From: Strigops habroptila
Taxonomy: Eukaryota; Chordata; Aves; Psittaciformes; Psittacidae
NCBI RefSeq assembly: GCF_004027225.2
Contig: NW_022651105.1
Span: 62,001 to 126,000, forward strand
Reading direction: 5' to 3'
DNA: 64,000 nt
Part shown: positions 26,378 to 38,300 of the stretch, piece after piece
Position numbering within the stretch: position 1 is the first letter of the stretch
Layout of the letters: the number at the start of each line of letters is the position of its first letter
The notes under the pieces: model-generated
The model's input: the letters and a program-made list of their open reading frames with translations, nothing else
What the model was told of the DNA's origin: nothing
Database searches by the model: none
Made by a program: the position numbers and the translations under genes

Positions 26378-29300
26378 ATGGAGGTGCGGCGGCTGCGGGT
26401 GCCCGAGCTGCGGGACGAGCTGGGCCGGCGCGGGCTCGACACCCGCGGCCTCAAGGCGGAGCTGGCCGAGCGGCTGCAGGCGGCGCTGGAGGCGGAGGGC
26501 GCGCGGAGGGGCCCCGCGCCCGACCCGGCCCCTGATGGACACTGTGAGAGCCGCGCCGCGCGGCCGGCCTGAGGCGGGGAGCCCCCGGCCCTGAGGGGGG
26601 GAGCCGGCCCTGAGGGGGGGAGCCGGCCCTGAGGGGGGGAGCCGGCCCGGAGGGGGGGAGCCCCCGGCCCGGAGGGAGGGAGCCGGCCCTGAGGGGGGCA
26701 CCCCCGGCCCTGAGCGGGGGAGCCGGCCCTGAGGGGAGGGAGCCCCCGGCCCTGAGGGGAGGGAGCCCCCGGCCCTGCCCCTGCCCCCTCCTGGCTCCAG
26801 CCGCCCCCGGCCCTTCGGGTCCCTCCGTTCCTAAAGGAGCTGAGGGGCTCCTTCCCCTGCTCCCCCCTTCCCATTCCCCTTCCCCATCCCTCTCCCCATC
26901 CTATTCCCATCCCATTCCCATCCTTTTCTCTTTCCCCATCCCACTCTCATCCCATTCTCATCGCTCTCCCCTTCCCTTTCCCCATCCCATTCCTATTGCT
27001 CTCCCTTCCCTTTCCCCATCCCATTCCCTTCCCTTTCCCCATTCCCATGGGGTGCCCCGGCCGCCCCCTCCCCCTCCCGCCATTCCCACTCTTCCCCCCC
27101 CCCCCCATCCGGTTGCAGACGCCCCCCCCGAGCCCCAGGGCTACCTCACGCCGGAGCCGGACCCAGGCTATGACCGGAGGCCTTTGGACCAGCCCCCTCC
27201 CGCTCTGCACCCAGGTAATGGGGTGTCCTGTGGGGCCTCCCCCCCCGGGGTGTGTGTGTCCCCCCCAGCGGTGTCACCCATCACCCCCCCCCTCCTCTTC
27301 CCATAGACATGAAGGTGCCGGAAGCGAAGCCAGAAGATCCTCCCCCCCCTCCTCCTCCCCCCCCCACCTACAGCGTCCCCCCCCCCCTCTTACAACACCC
27401 CGACCCCCCCCTACAACATCCCGCCCCCCCCCACCTACAGCGCCCCCCCTTACGGCGCCCCCCCCCACGGGCTACCCCGCGCCCCCCTACACCCCCGGCG
27501 CCTACAACACCCCCCCCCCCCGCTTACAACACGCCCCCCCCCACCTACACCACCCCCCCCCCCACTTACAGCACCCCCCCGCCCCCCACATACAACACCC
27601 CCCCCGCCTACAACCCCCCCCCCGTGCCCCCCACCTACAACCCCCCGCCCGGCGCCTTCCCCGAGCGGGCGCCCCGCAAGCGGCCCTACGAGGAGCAGCG
27701 GGGCCGGGGGTACTACGAGCACCGCGAGGACAAGAGGTGGGTGCCCCCCCCCCCCCCGGTGCCCCCCCCGTCACCCCCCCGCGGGCTGCGGGTGCTGAGC
27801 GGGGGCTGTGCCCGCAGGGGCCGCTCGCCGCAGCCGCCCGCTGAGGACGAGGAGGAGGATTTCGATGACACCTTGGTGGCTGTGGACACTTGTGAGTGGC
27901 TCCAAGGGGGGGGGGGACACGCACGCAGGGCCCCCCCCGGCTGTGCTGACGGTGGTTGTGGGTGTCCCTGTCCCCCCCCAGATAACTGCGACCTGCACTT
28001 CAAAGTGGCGCGGGACCGGTACAGCGGGTACCCGCTCACCATCGAGGGCTTCGCCTACCTCTGGTCCGGGGCCAGGGCCACCTACGGCGCCCGGCGCGGC
28101 CGCGTCTGCTTCGAGATGAAGGTCAGGGGCACCCAGGGGCACCCAGGGGCACCCATTGGCATCAGTGGCACCCATTGGTATCCATTGGTACCCACTGGCA
28201 TCAGTGGCACCCATTGGTACCCAGTGGCATCAGTGGTACCCATTGGCACCCAGGGGCCACTTGCTTCCATTGACTCTCTGCTCACTTTGATCTTCCTGCT
28301 TCTCTTTTCTCTTTTTCCTGCTGCTTTTCCTGTTCCTTTTTCTTGTTTCTTCTTCTTCTCCCTTTTTCCTTTTCCTTGTTCCTGGGTCTTTTCCTTCCCC
28401 TTTTCCCTTTTTCCTTCCCCTTTTTTTCCCTTTTTCCTTCTCTTTCTCCCTTTTTCCTTCACCTTTTCGTGTTCGTTTTCTTGTTTCTGCGCCTTTTTAC
28501 TTTGCCTTTTCCTTTTTCCTGTTCCTTTTTCTTATTCCCCCACCTTTTTCCTTCACTTTTTCCCTTTTCCTTCTACTTTTCCTGTGCCTTTTCTTTGCTT
28601 CCTTCCTCCTGCTTCCGTTCCTACCTCCTCCTTCTCCTCCTTCCCTTTCCCCCTGGCTCCCCCGTGCAGGTGAATGAGGAGATCCCTGTGAAGCACCTCC
28701 CGTGCTCGGAGCCCGACCCCCACGTGGTTCGGGTGGGCTGGTCCCTGGACTCCTGCAGCACCCAACTGGGTGAGACCACGGCACCAATGGGGGGGGTCAG
28801 TTTTGGGTGTCCTGGGGTCAGTTTTGGGGTGTCCTGGGGTCAGTTTTGGGGTCCAAGGGTCAGTTTTGATGTGCAGGGGACAGTTTTGGGTCTCCAGGGG
28901 TCACTTTTGGGGTTCCTGAGTTAGTTTTGGGTGTCCAGGGGTCACGTTTGGGGTGCTCTGGGTCAGTTTTGGGGTGTTGTGGGTCAATTTTGGGGTCCAA
29001 GGGTCAGTTTTGGGTGTGCAGGGGTCACGTTTGGGGTGCTCGGGGTCACTGTTGGGGTCCCCGCCAGGTGAGGAGCTCTTCTCCTACGGTTACGGTGGCA
29101 CCGGCCGCAAGTCGACCAACAGCAAGTTCGAGGCCTATGGGGAGCCCTTCGCAGAGAACGACGTCATCACCTGCCTGCTGGTGGGTGTGCCCCATAGCGC
29201 CCCATAGAGCCCACCCCATAGAGCCCACCCCTGCCCCATAGCGCCCCATAGAGCCCACCCCAAAACACCCCCAAACACCTCCAAAACACTAAAACCCACC

Positions 29301-32300
29301 CCCAAACCCTCCTGAAACACCGAAAACCACCTCGATGCACCCCCAAAACGCCAAGAAACGCCCCCAAAACACAAAAAAGGCCCCAAAACACCCCAGAAAC
29401 AACAAAAAATACACCTGAAACTCCCCAAAATACCCCTGAAACACCAAAAGCACCCCAAAACACCTCCAAAATCTAAGGAAACACCCACAACCCCCCCGGA
29501 GACACCACACAAGACTCTGAAACCCCTGTGAAACAGCACAAAACACCCCAAAACCCCCTGAAATCCCCCTGAAACCCCTCTGAAACAGCCCAAAACGCCA
29601 AAATCATTTCCAAAACACTACTGAACGCCAAAAAACAGCTCCAAAACTCTAATAAAGGCCTCCAAAATGCCAATAAACACCAAAAAACACCTCCAAAATG
29701 CCAGTAAACACAGAAGGAACACCCCCATAACGCTAATAAACACCAAAAGCCACCTCCAAAACACTAAGAAACGCCTCCAAAATGCCAATAAACACCAAAA
29801 AACATTTCCAAACACCAAGAAACGCCCCCAGAACTCCAATAAACCCCCCCAAACACCTCCAAAACACCAATAAACCCCTAAAAGCTCTCTCCAAATGCCA
29901 ATAAACAGGAAAAACCACTTCGAAAATGCCAGTAAACCCCAAAACCCCCTTCCAGACGCCAATACCCACCTCCAAAACGCCAATAAACGCTAAGAAACAC
30001 CTCCAAAACACCAAGAAACCCCAAGAAATGCCCCCAAAACTCCCATAAACCCCCAAACCCAACTTCAAAATGCCAATAAACACCAAAACCCCTCTCCTAA
30101 ACCCCAATACATGCTAAGAAACATCTCCGAAACACCAAGAAACGCCCCCAAAACACCAATAAACACCAAAACCCATCTCCAAAATGCCAGTAAACCCCAA
30201 AAGGCTTTTCCAAACACCAATAAACCCCCAAACCCACTTCTAAAATGCCAAAAACTACCCCCAAAACCCCCTTCCAAACACCGATAAACACCAAAAACCA
30301 TCTCCAAAACGCCAATAATCATCAAAACCACCCCGAAAACGCCATTAAATGCCAAAAATCACCCCAAACACCCCCAAATCACCAATAAACCCCAAACCCC
30401 ACCTCCAAAACCCTAAAACCCACTTCCAAAACACCAATAAGCGCTAAGAAACACCTCCGAACCCCAAGAAACTCCCAGAAACTCCCCCAAACCGCCAAGA
30501 AACACCAAACCCCACCTCCAGAACACCAATGACCACCAAAAGCCCCCTCCCAAGCACCCATAAACCCCTCCCAAGCACCCCTAACCCCCTCCCAAGCCCC
30601 CATTGCCTCCTCCCAAGCACCCATAGTCCCCTCCAAGCACCCCTAGTCCCCCACCAAGCGCCCCCAGCCCCCTCCCAAGCACCCATTGCCCCCTCCCAAG
30701 CGCCCCCAGCCCCCCCCCAAGCGCCCCCAGCCCCCTCCCAAGCACCCCTAACCCCCTCCCAAGCACCCATAGCCCCCTCCAAGCACCCATAGCCCCCTCC
30801 CAAGCACCCCCAGCCCCCTCCCAGGCACCCGTAGCCCCCTCCCAAGCACCCATTGCCCCCTCCCAAGTCCCTGTTGCCCCCTCCCAAGCACCCCTAACCC
30901 CCTCCCAGGCACCCGTAGCCCCCTCCCAAGCACCCATTGCCCCCCCAAGCACCCATAGCCCCCTCCCAAGCGCCCCTAACCCCCTCCCAGGCACCCCTAG
31001 CCCCCTCCCAAGCACCCCTAGTCCCCCCCCAAGCGCCCCCAGCCCCCTCCCAAGCACCCATTGCCCCCCCAAGCACCCATAGCCCCCTCCCAAGCGCCCC
31101 TAACCCCCTCCCAGGCACCCCTAGCCCCCTCCCAAGCGCCCCCAGCCCCCTCCCAAGCCCCCGTTGCCCCTCCCGAGCCCCCCCAGCCCCCTCCCCAGCA
31201 CCCCCAGCCCCCTCCGACGCGCCGCGAGGCCGCCGGCGCAGGCTGCGCTGCCCGCAGGACTTCGAGAGCGGGGAGGAGGTGGAGCTGTCCTTCCTGAAGA
31301 ACGGCAGGTGGCTGGGGGTGGCGTTCCGCGTGCGCCGCGAGGCGCTGGGCGCGCGCGCGCTCTTCCCGCACGTGCTGGTGAAGAACTGCGCCGTGGAGTT
31401 CAACTTCGGGCAGCGCAGCGCCGCCTTCTGCCCCGTCCCGCCCGGCTTCAGCCTCCTGCAGCAGCTCCCGCTCAGCGAGCGCGTGCGCGGCACCGTGGGG
31501 CCCAAGAGCAAGGCCGAGTGCGAGGTGAGCGGCGCCGCGGCGCGGCGGTGGGTGGGTGATGGCTGGAGGTGGGTTGGATGAAGGATGGATGGATGATGGA
31601 TGGATGGATGGATGGATGGATGATGGATGGATGGATGGATGGATGGATGGATGATGGATGATGGATGGATGATGGATGGATGAATGGAGGGATGGATGAT
31701 GGATGATGGATGGATGATGGATGGATGATGGATGAGGGATGGATGGATGGATGGATGATGGATGGATGGAGGCTGGATGGATGATGGATGGATGGATGAT
31801 GGATGGATGGATGATGGATGGATGATGGATGGATGGATGATGGATGGATGGAGGCTGGATGGATGATGGATGGATGGATGATGGATGGATGGAGGCTGGA
31901 TGGATGATGGATGGATGGATGATGGATGGATGGAGGCTGGATGGATGATGGATGGATGGATGATGGATGGATGGATGATGGATGGATGATGGATGGATGG
32001 ATGATGGATGGATGGAGGCTGGATGGATGATGGATGGATGGATGATGGATGGATGGAGGCTGGATGGATGATGGATGGGCGCTGGTGGCCGGTGGCCGGA
32101 GGTTGGCTGATGGCTGACGGTTGGCTGGAGCTGCAGACCCGGCCGTGCTCCTGCAGATCCTGATGATGGTCGGGCTCCCCGCCGCCGGCAAGACCACGTG
32201 GGCCATCAAGCACGCGGCCGCCAACCCCTCCAAGAAGTACAACATCCTGGGCACCAACGCCATCATGGACAAGATGAGGGTACGCTCCGCCCCCCCCCCC

Positions 32301-35300
32301 CACCCCGACCCCCCCGGAGCACCTTTGGGTGCCAGCGCCGGTGTCGCTGTGCCGCAGGTGATGGGGCTGCGGCGGCAGCGCAACTACGCGGGGCGCTGGG
32401 ACGTGCTCATCCAGCAGGCCACGCAGTGCCTCAACCGCCTCATCCAGATCGCCGCGCGCAAGAGGCGCAACTACATCCTCGACCAGGTGCGCGCCGGCCC
32501 CACGGAGCCCTGCCGTGGGGCGGGAGCGCTCGGGGGGCGCGCAGCCCCCGCGGCCTCGTGGGGCAGAGCTGCGCCTGCATCCCGCCCGCGCCCCCCCCTT
32601 CCAGCTCCTCCCCGTCCCCTGCCCAAAGCCCCCCCCCAGCTCCCCCATCGCCCCCTCACTCAGGCTCGGGGGTCTCTGGGGGGCCTCCAGGTTGGGCACC
32701 CCCGACGTTCTCAGCTCCCCGCCACCCTCCTGCCCCTGCTCCACCATCTCCACGTCCTCCTGGGGCTGGGGACCCCCCGAGCAGCCCCACTTCTCGCAGC
32801 GGGGTGTCCCCCGAGCAGAGGCACAGGGTCACCCCCTTGCTGTCCCCATAGGACACAGTGGGGTGCTGGCGGCTTCTCCTCGCCCAGCACCCCAGCTCCT
32901 TCACCCTGGGGCTGTTCTCCAGCCATCCCGGTGGTGGCTTCTCCTCAGCCAACACCTTCTCCTGGGGGTTGTTCTCCCTCCATCCTCCATCCCTCCCTCC
33001 CTCCCTCCACCCATCCATCTTCCATCCCTCCATCCCTCTATCCCTCCTTCCATCCATTCCTCCATCCACCCATCTCTCCATGCCTCCATCCTTCCATCCA
33101 TTCCTCCATCTCCTCCCTCCCTCCATCCCTCCCTCCCTCCATCCATTCCTCCATCCCTCCCTCCATCCCTCCATCCCTTCATCCATTTCTCCATCCATCC
33201 ATCCTCCATCCATCCATCTTCTATCCTTCCTTCCCTCCCTCCGTCCCTCCCTCCATCCATTCATCCCTCCCTCCATCCATTCCTCTATCCTTCCCTTCCT
33301 CCATCCCTCCCTCCCTCCATCCCTCCCTCCATCCATCCCTCCCTCCATCCCTCCCTCCATCCATTCCTCTATCCTTCCCTTCATCCATCCATCCATCCAT
33401 CCCTCCCTCCTTCCCTCCTTCCCTCCCTCATTCTCTCCCTCCATCCCTCCCTCCCTCCCTCCATGCATCCCTCCATCCCTCCATCCATTCATTTCTCCCT
33501 CCCTCCCTCCCCCCCCGCCCCCCCCGCCCCCCCCGTTGCAGACCAACGTGTACGGCTCGGCGCAGCGCCGGAAGATGCGCCCGTTCGAGGGCTTCCAGCG
33601 CAAGGCCATCGTCATCTGCCCCACGGACCAGGAGCTGCGGGACCGCACGGTGCGGCGCACCGACGAGGAGGGCAAGGACGTGCCCGACCACGCCGTGCTC
33701 GAGATGAAAGGTGGGGGTGCCCCACTGCCGCCCCACTGCCTGCCCCACTGCTGCCCCACTGCTGCCCCACTGCTGCCCCACTGCTGCCCCACTGCCGCCC
33801 CACTGCCTGCCCCACTGCTGCCCCACTGCCTGACCTACTGCCGCCCCACTGCCTGACCCACTGCTGCCCCACTGCTGCCCCACTGCCTGACCTACTGCTG
33901 CCCCACTGCCTGACCCACTGCCTGACCTACTGCTGCCCCACTGCCTGACCTACTGCTGCCCCACTGCCGCCCCACTGCCTGCCCCACTGCTGCCCCACTG
34001 CTGCCCCACTGCCGCCCCACTGCTGCCCCACTGCTGCCCCACTGCCTGACCTACTGCTGCCCCGCTGCCTGCCCCACTGCTGCCCCACTGCTGCCCCACT
34101 GCCTGCCCCACTGCTGCCCCACTGCTGCCCCGCTGCTGCCCCCCTGCCTGCCCCACGCCTGACCCACTGCCTGACCCACTGCTGCCCCACTGCCTGACCC
34201 ACTGCCTGCCCCACTGCTGCCCCACTGCTGCCCCACTGCTGACCCACTGCCTGACCCACTGCCTGTCCCACTGCTGCCCCACTGCTGCCCCACTGCTGAC
34301 CCACTGCCTGACCCACTGCCTGACCCACTGCCCGCCCTGCTGGGCCCACTCCTGCCCCATCCGAGCTGTTCCCGCCCCATCCAAGGTGCTCTCGCCCCAA
34401 TTTGTGGTGCTCTCACCCCGATTTAGAGGTGCTTTCACCCCAGTTTGAGGTGCTGTCACCCTGATCTGAGGTGCTCTCACCCCGATCCAAGGTGCTCTCA
34501 CCCCAATTTGAGGTGCTCTCACCCCGATTTGAGCTGCTTTCACCCCAGTTTTAGGCCCACCACAGCCACCTTCCCTGGGGGGGAGATGCAGGAGCTGGTT
34601 TCACCCCATTTTGAGCTGCTTGGGTCATTTTTAAGGTGGTTTCACCCATTTTGGAGGTGCTCTCACCCCATTTTGGGGTGGTTTCACCCCATTTGTGGGC
34701 CCACCACGGCCACCTTCCCTGGGGGCGGTGCTGGAGCTGCTTTCACCCATTGTTGGGCTGGTTTTGGTCATTTTTGAGGTGCTTTCACCCATTTTGACAT
34801 GTTTCCCCCCATTTCCCCCATTCTCTCCTATTCCCATTCCCCCCCTTCCCCCCATTTCTCCCCATTTCCCCCCATTCCCCCCTATTCCCATTCTCCCCAT
34901 TCCCTCCTATTTCCATTTCCTCCATTCCCCCCCAATTCCCGTTCCCATTCCCCCCATTCCCCCCCAATTCCTATTCCTCTTCGCATTCCCCCCCAATTCC
35001 CATTCCCCCCCAATTCCCGTTCCCATTCCCCCATTCCCATTCCCCCCTAATTCCTATTCCCATTCCCCCCCAATTCCCATTCCCCCCCATCCCCATTTGC
35101 ATTCCCATTCCCCCATTTCCCCCATTCCCATTCCCCCCCAATTCCCGTTGCCCCCATTCCCATACCCCTATTCCCCCCCATTCCCATTCCCCCATTCCCA
35201 TTTCTCCATCCCCATTCCCCCCCATTCCCCCCATTCCCATTCCCCCATTCCCCCCAATTCCCATTACCCCCATTCCCCCATCCCCATTCTCCAACCCCCA

Positions 35301-38300
35301 TTCCCCCATTCCCATTCCCCCCCATTCCCATTCCCCCATTCCCCCCCATTCCTATTCCCCTCCATTCCCATTTCCCGACCCCCATTCCCCCATTCCCATT
35401 CCCCCATTCCCATTCCCCCATCCCCATTCCCCCATTCCCCCCATTCCCATTCCCACATTCCCTCCATTCCCATTCCCCCATCCCCATTCCCCCGTTCTCA
35501 TTCCCCCATCCCCATTCCCCCCATCCCCATTCCCCCATTCCCATTCCCCCATTCCCATTCCCCCCATCCCCATTCCCCCCATCCCCATTCCCCCGTTCCC
35601 ATTCCCCCGTTCCCATTCCCCCATCCCCATTCCCCCGTTCCCATTCCCCCGTTCCCATTCCCCCCATCCCCATTCCCCCCATCCCCATTCCCCCGTTCCC
35701 ATTCCCCCATCCCCATTCCCCCGTTCCCATTCCCCCGTTCCCATTCCCCCCCATTCCCATTCCCCCCATCCCCATTCCCCCATCCCCATTCCCCCATCCC
35801 CATTCCCCCGTTCCCATTCCCCCATCCCCATTCCCCCGTTCCCATTCCCCCATCCCCATTCCCCCGTTCCCATTCCCCCGTTCCCATTCCCCCCCATTCC
35901 CATTCCCCCCATCCCCATTCCCCCATCCCCATTCCCCCCATCCCCATTCCCCCCATTCCCATTCCCCCATCCCCATTCCCCCGTTCCCATTCCCCCGTTC
36001 CCATTCCCCCCATTCCCATTCCCCCCATCCCCATTCCCCCATCCCCATTCCCCCATCCCCATTCCCCCGTTCCCCCCATCCCCATCCCCATCCCCGTTCC
36101 CGTTGCGGTCCCCGCAGCGAACTTCACGCTGCCGGAGGCGGGGGACTTCCTGGACTCGGTGGTGTTCGTGGAGCTGCAGCGCGCGGAGGCCGAGGCGCTG
36201 GTGCGGCGCTACAACGAGGAGGGCCGGAGCGCGGGGCCCCCCCCCGACAAGCGCGCCCCCCCCTTCCGCCCCCCCGGCGCCCCCTTCCCGCGCCCCGCGG
36301 CCCCCCCCGGCGCCCGCGCCTCCTTCCCCCCCCCCCGCGGCAGCTTCCGCGCCTCCGGCACCGCCACCGGCACAGGTACAGCCGCACCCCCCCCCCCCGG
36401 CACCCATTGGTGGCACCCATTGGTGGCACCCATTGGCGGCACCCATTGACCTCCCCCCCCAACAGGGTTCCCCCGCGGGGGGTTCCCGGCGCCGCGCTGG
36501 AGCAGCCCCGGGCGCGATGGTGCCGCCGGGTACGGCCGGGGCAGCGCCGGCACCGGCAGCACCGGCACCGGCAGCACCGGCACCGCCCCCCCCGCCACCA
36601 CCGCGCCCCCCTACAGCCAGGGCCAGCAGGTAAGGAGGGCTCCGGGGGTGCCCCTCTGCACCTATGGGTGCTCCTAGCCACCTGTGGGTGCCCCTAACCA
36701 CCTGTGGTTGTCCCCAGTCACTTTATGGGTGTCCCTAATCACTCTACGGGTGTCCCCAAGCAGCCTACGGGTGCCCCTAATCACCTATGGGTGCCCCAAT
36801 CACCTGTGGGTGCCCCTAACCACTAGTGGGTGCCCCCAGTCACTCTGTGGGTGCCCTCAATCACTCTATAGGTGCTCCTCAATCACTCTGTGGGTGCCCC
36901 TAATCACCTGTGGGTGTCCCCAGCCAGCCTATGGGTATCCCCAGTCACTCTATGGGTGCCCCTAACCACCTATGGGTGCTCCCAATCACTCTACAGGTGC
37001 TCCCCAATCATCCTGTGGGTGCCCCCCACCACCCTGTGGGTGCCCCTAATCACCTATGGGTGCCTCCCCTCGCCCCTTAGGTGATCCCCCCATCACTCTA
37101 TGGGTGCTCCCCCCCCCATGGGTGCCCCTAATCACCATATGGGTGCCCCCCACTACCTATGGGTGCCCCCTCCCCACTCTATAGGTCCCACCACCACCAC
37201 TCGATGGGTGCCCCTAACCACCTATGGGTGCCTCCCCCACCCTATGGGTTCCCCCCCCGCCATCCTTTAGGTGACCCCCTCTCATTTGGGTGGCCCCCCC
37301 TTCCCTTGGGTGCCCCCCTCCACCTTATGGGTGCCCACCATCATCTCAGTGCCCCCCCCCCCAAATCCATTGGGTGCCCCCCCATCATTGGGTTGCCCCC
37401 CCCCTCCTTCTGGATGCCCCCACCCATCCTTTGGTCGCCCCCCATGGGTGCCCCCCCCCCCGCTTCGGGTGCCCCCCTTGTCTCACCCCACTCTCTTCAG
37501 GGGGGGTTCTCGCAGGGGGGGGGCTTCACCCCCCCCAGTTACACCTATGGGGGCTACGGGGGCTACGGGCAGAGCTACCCCCAGTGCCCCCCCCCCCGGG
37601 CACGGCTACAGCCAGGGCTACGGCCACTACCAGCAGGTAAGGGGGGGGGCACATTTGGGGGGGGGGAACATCCACTTTGGGGGGGAGGAACCCCTATTTT
37701 GGGGGGAAAAAGCCACCTTTGGGGGAGGAAACTAATTGGGGGGGGGGAAATACCCATTCTGGGGGGGGAACCCCCTATTTTGGGTGGAATCTCCCTTTTT
37801 ATAAGGAGACCCCCATGTTATGTGGGGAAACCCCATTTTTTGGGGGGGAACCCGCATTTTGGGGGCAAACCCCCCATTTTTGGGGTAAGTCCCCCCCCCT
37901 TTTTTGGAGTGGAACCACCCTTTTAGGGGGGGAAACCCGTTATTTTGGGTGGAACCATCATTGGGGGAGGAACCCCCCTTTTTAGGGGTGAATCCCCCTT
38001 TGTTATGGGGAACCCCCCCCTTTTGTGGGTGGAACGAGCCGTTTCGGGGAGGAAACTCCCTTTTTTGGGTTGAACCATTTTGGGGGGGGGGGGACCGCCC
38101 TTTTTAGGGGGAAATTCCCATTTTGGGGGGGGAAATCCACATTTTTTGGGGGGGGGGAGATGGGATTTGGGGAGAAAGGGGGGACTTGGGGGGAAAAACA
38201 CTGATTTTGGGGGGGGAACAGCAATTTAGGGGGGGAAATGCCAATTTTGGGGTGGAAAATGCTGATTTTGGGGTGGAAAATGCCAATTTTGGGGAAAGGG

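Noticed and set aside
30894-32753. Large antisense gene across HNRNPUL1 exon 8 and intron 8
   Set aside because: The frame is mostly the complement of the GGAT microsatellite (Ser/Ile/His/Pro repeats) and the antisense of real exons.
34800-36110. Very long Gly/Met/Glu- or Pro/His-rich open frames
   Set aside because: They are translations of the CCCCCATTCC array in HNRNPUL1 intron 11 and are not bounded by coding signals.
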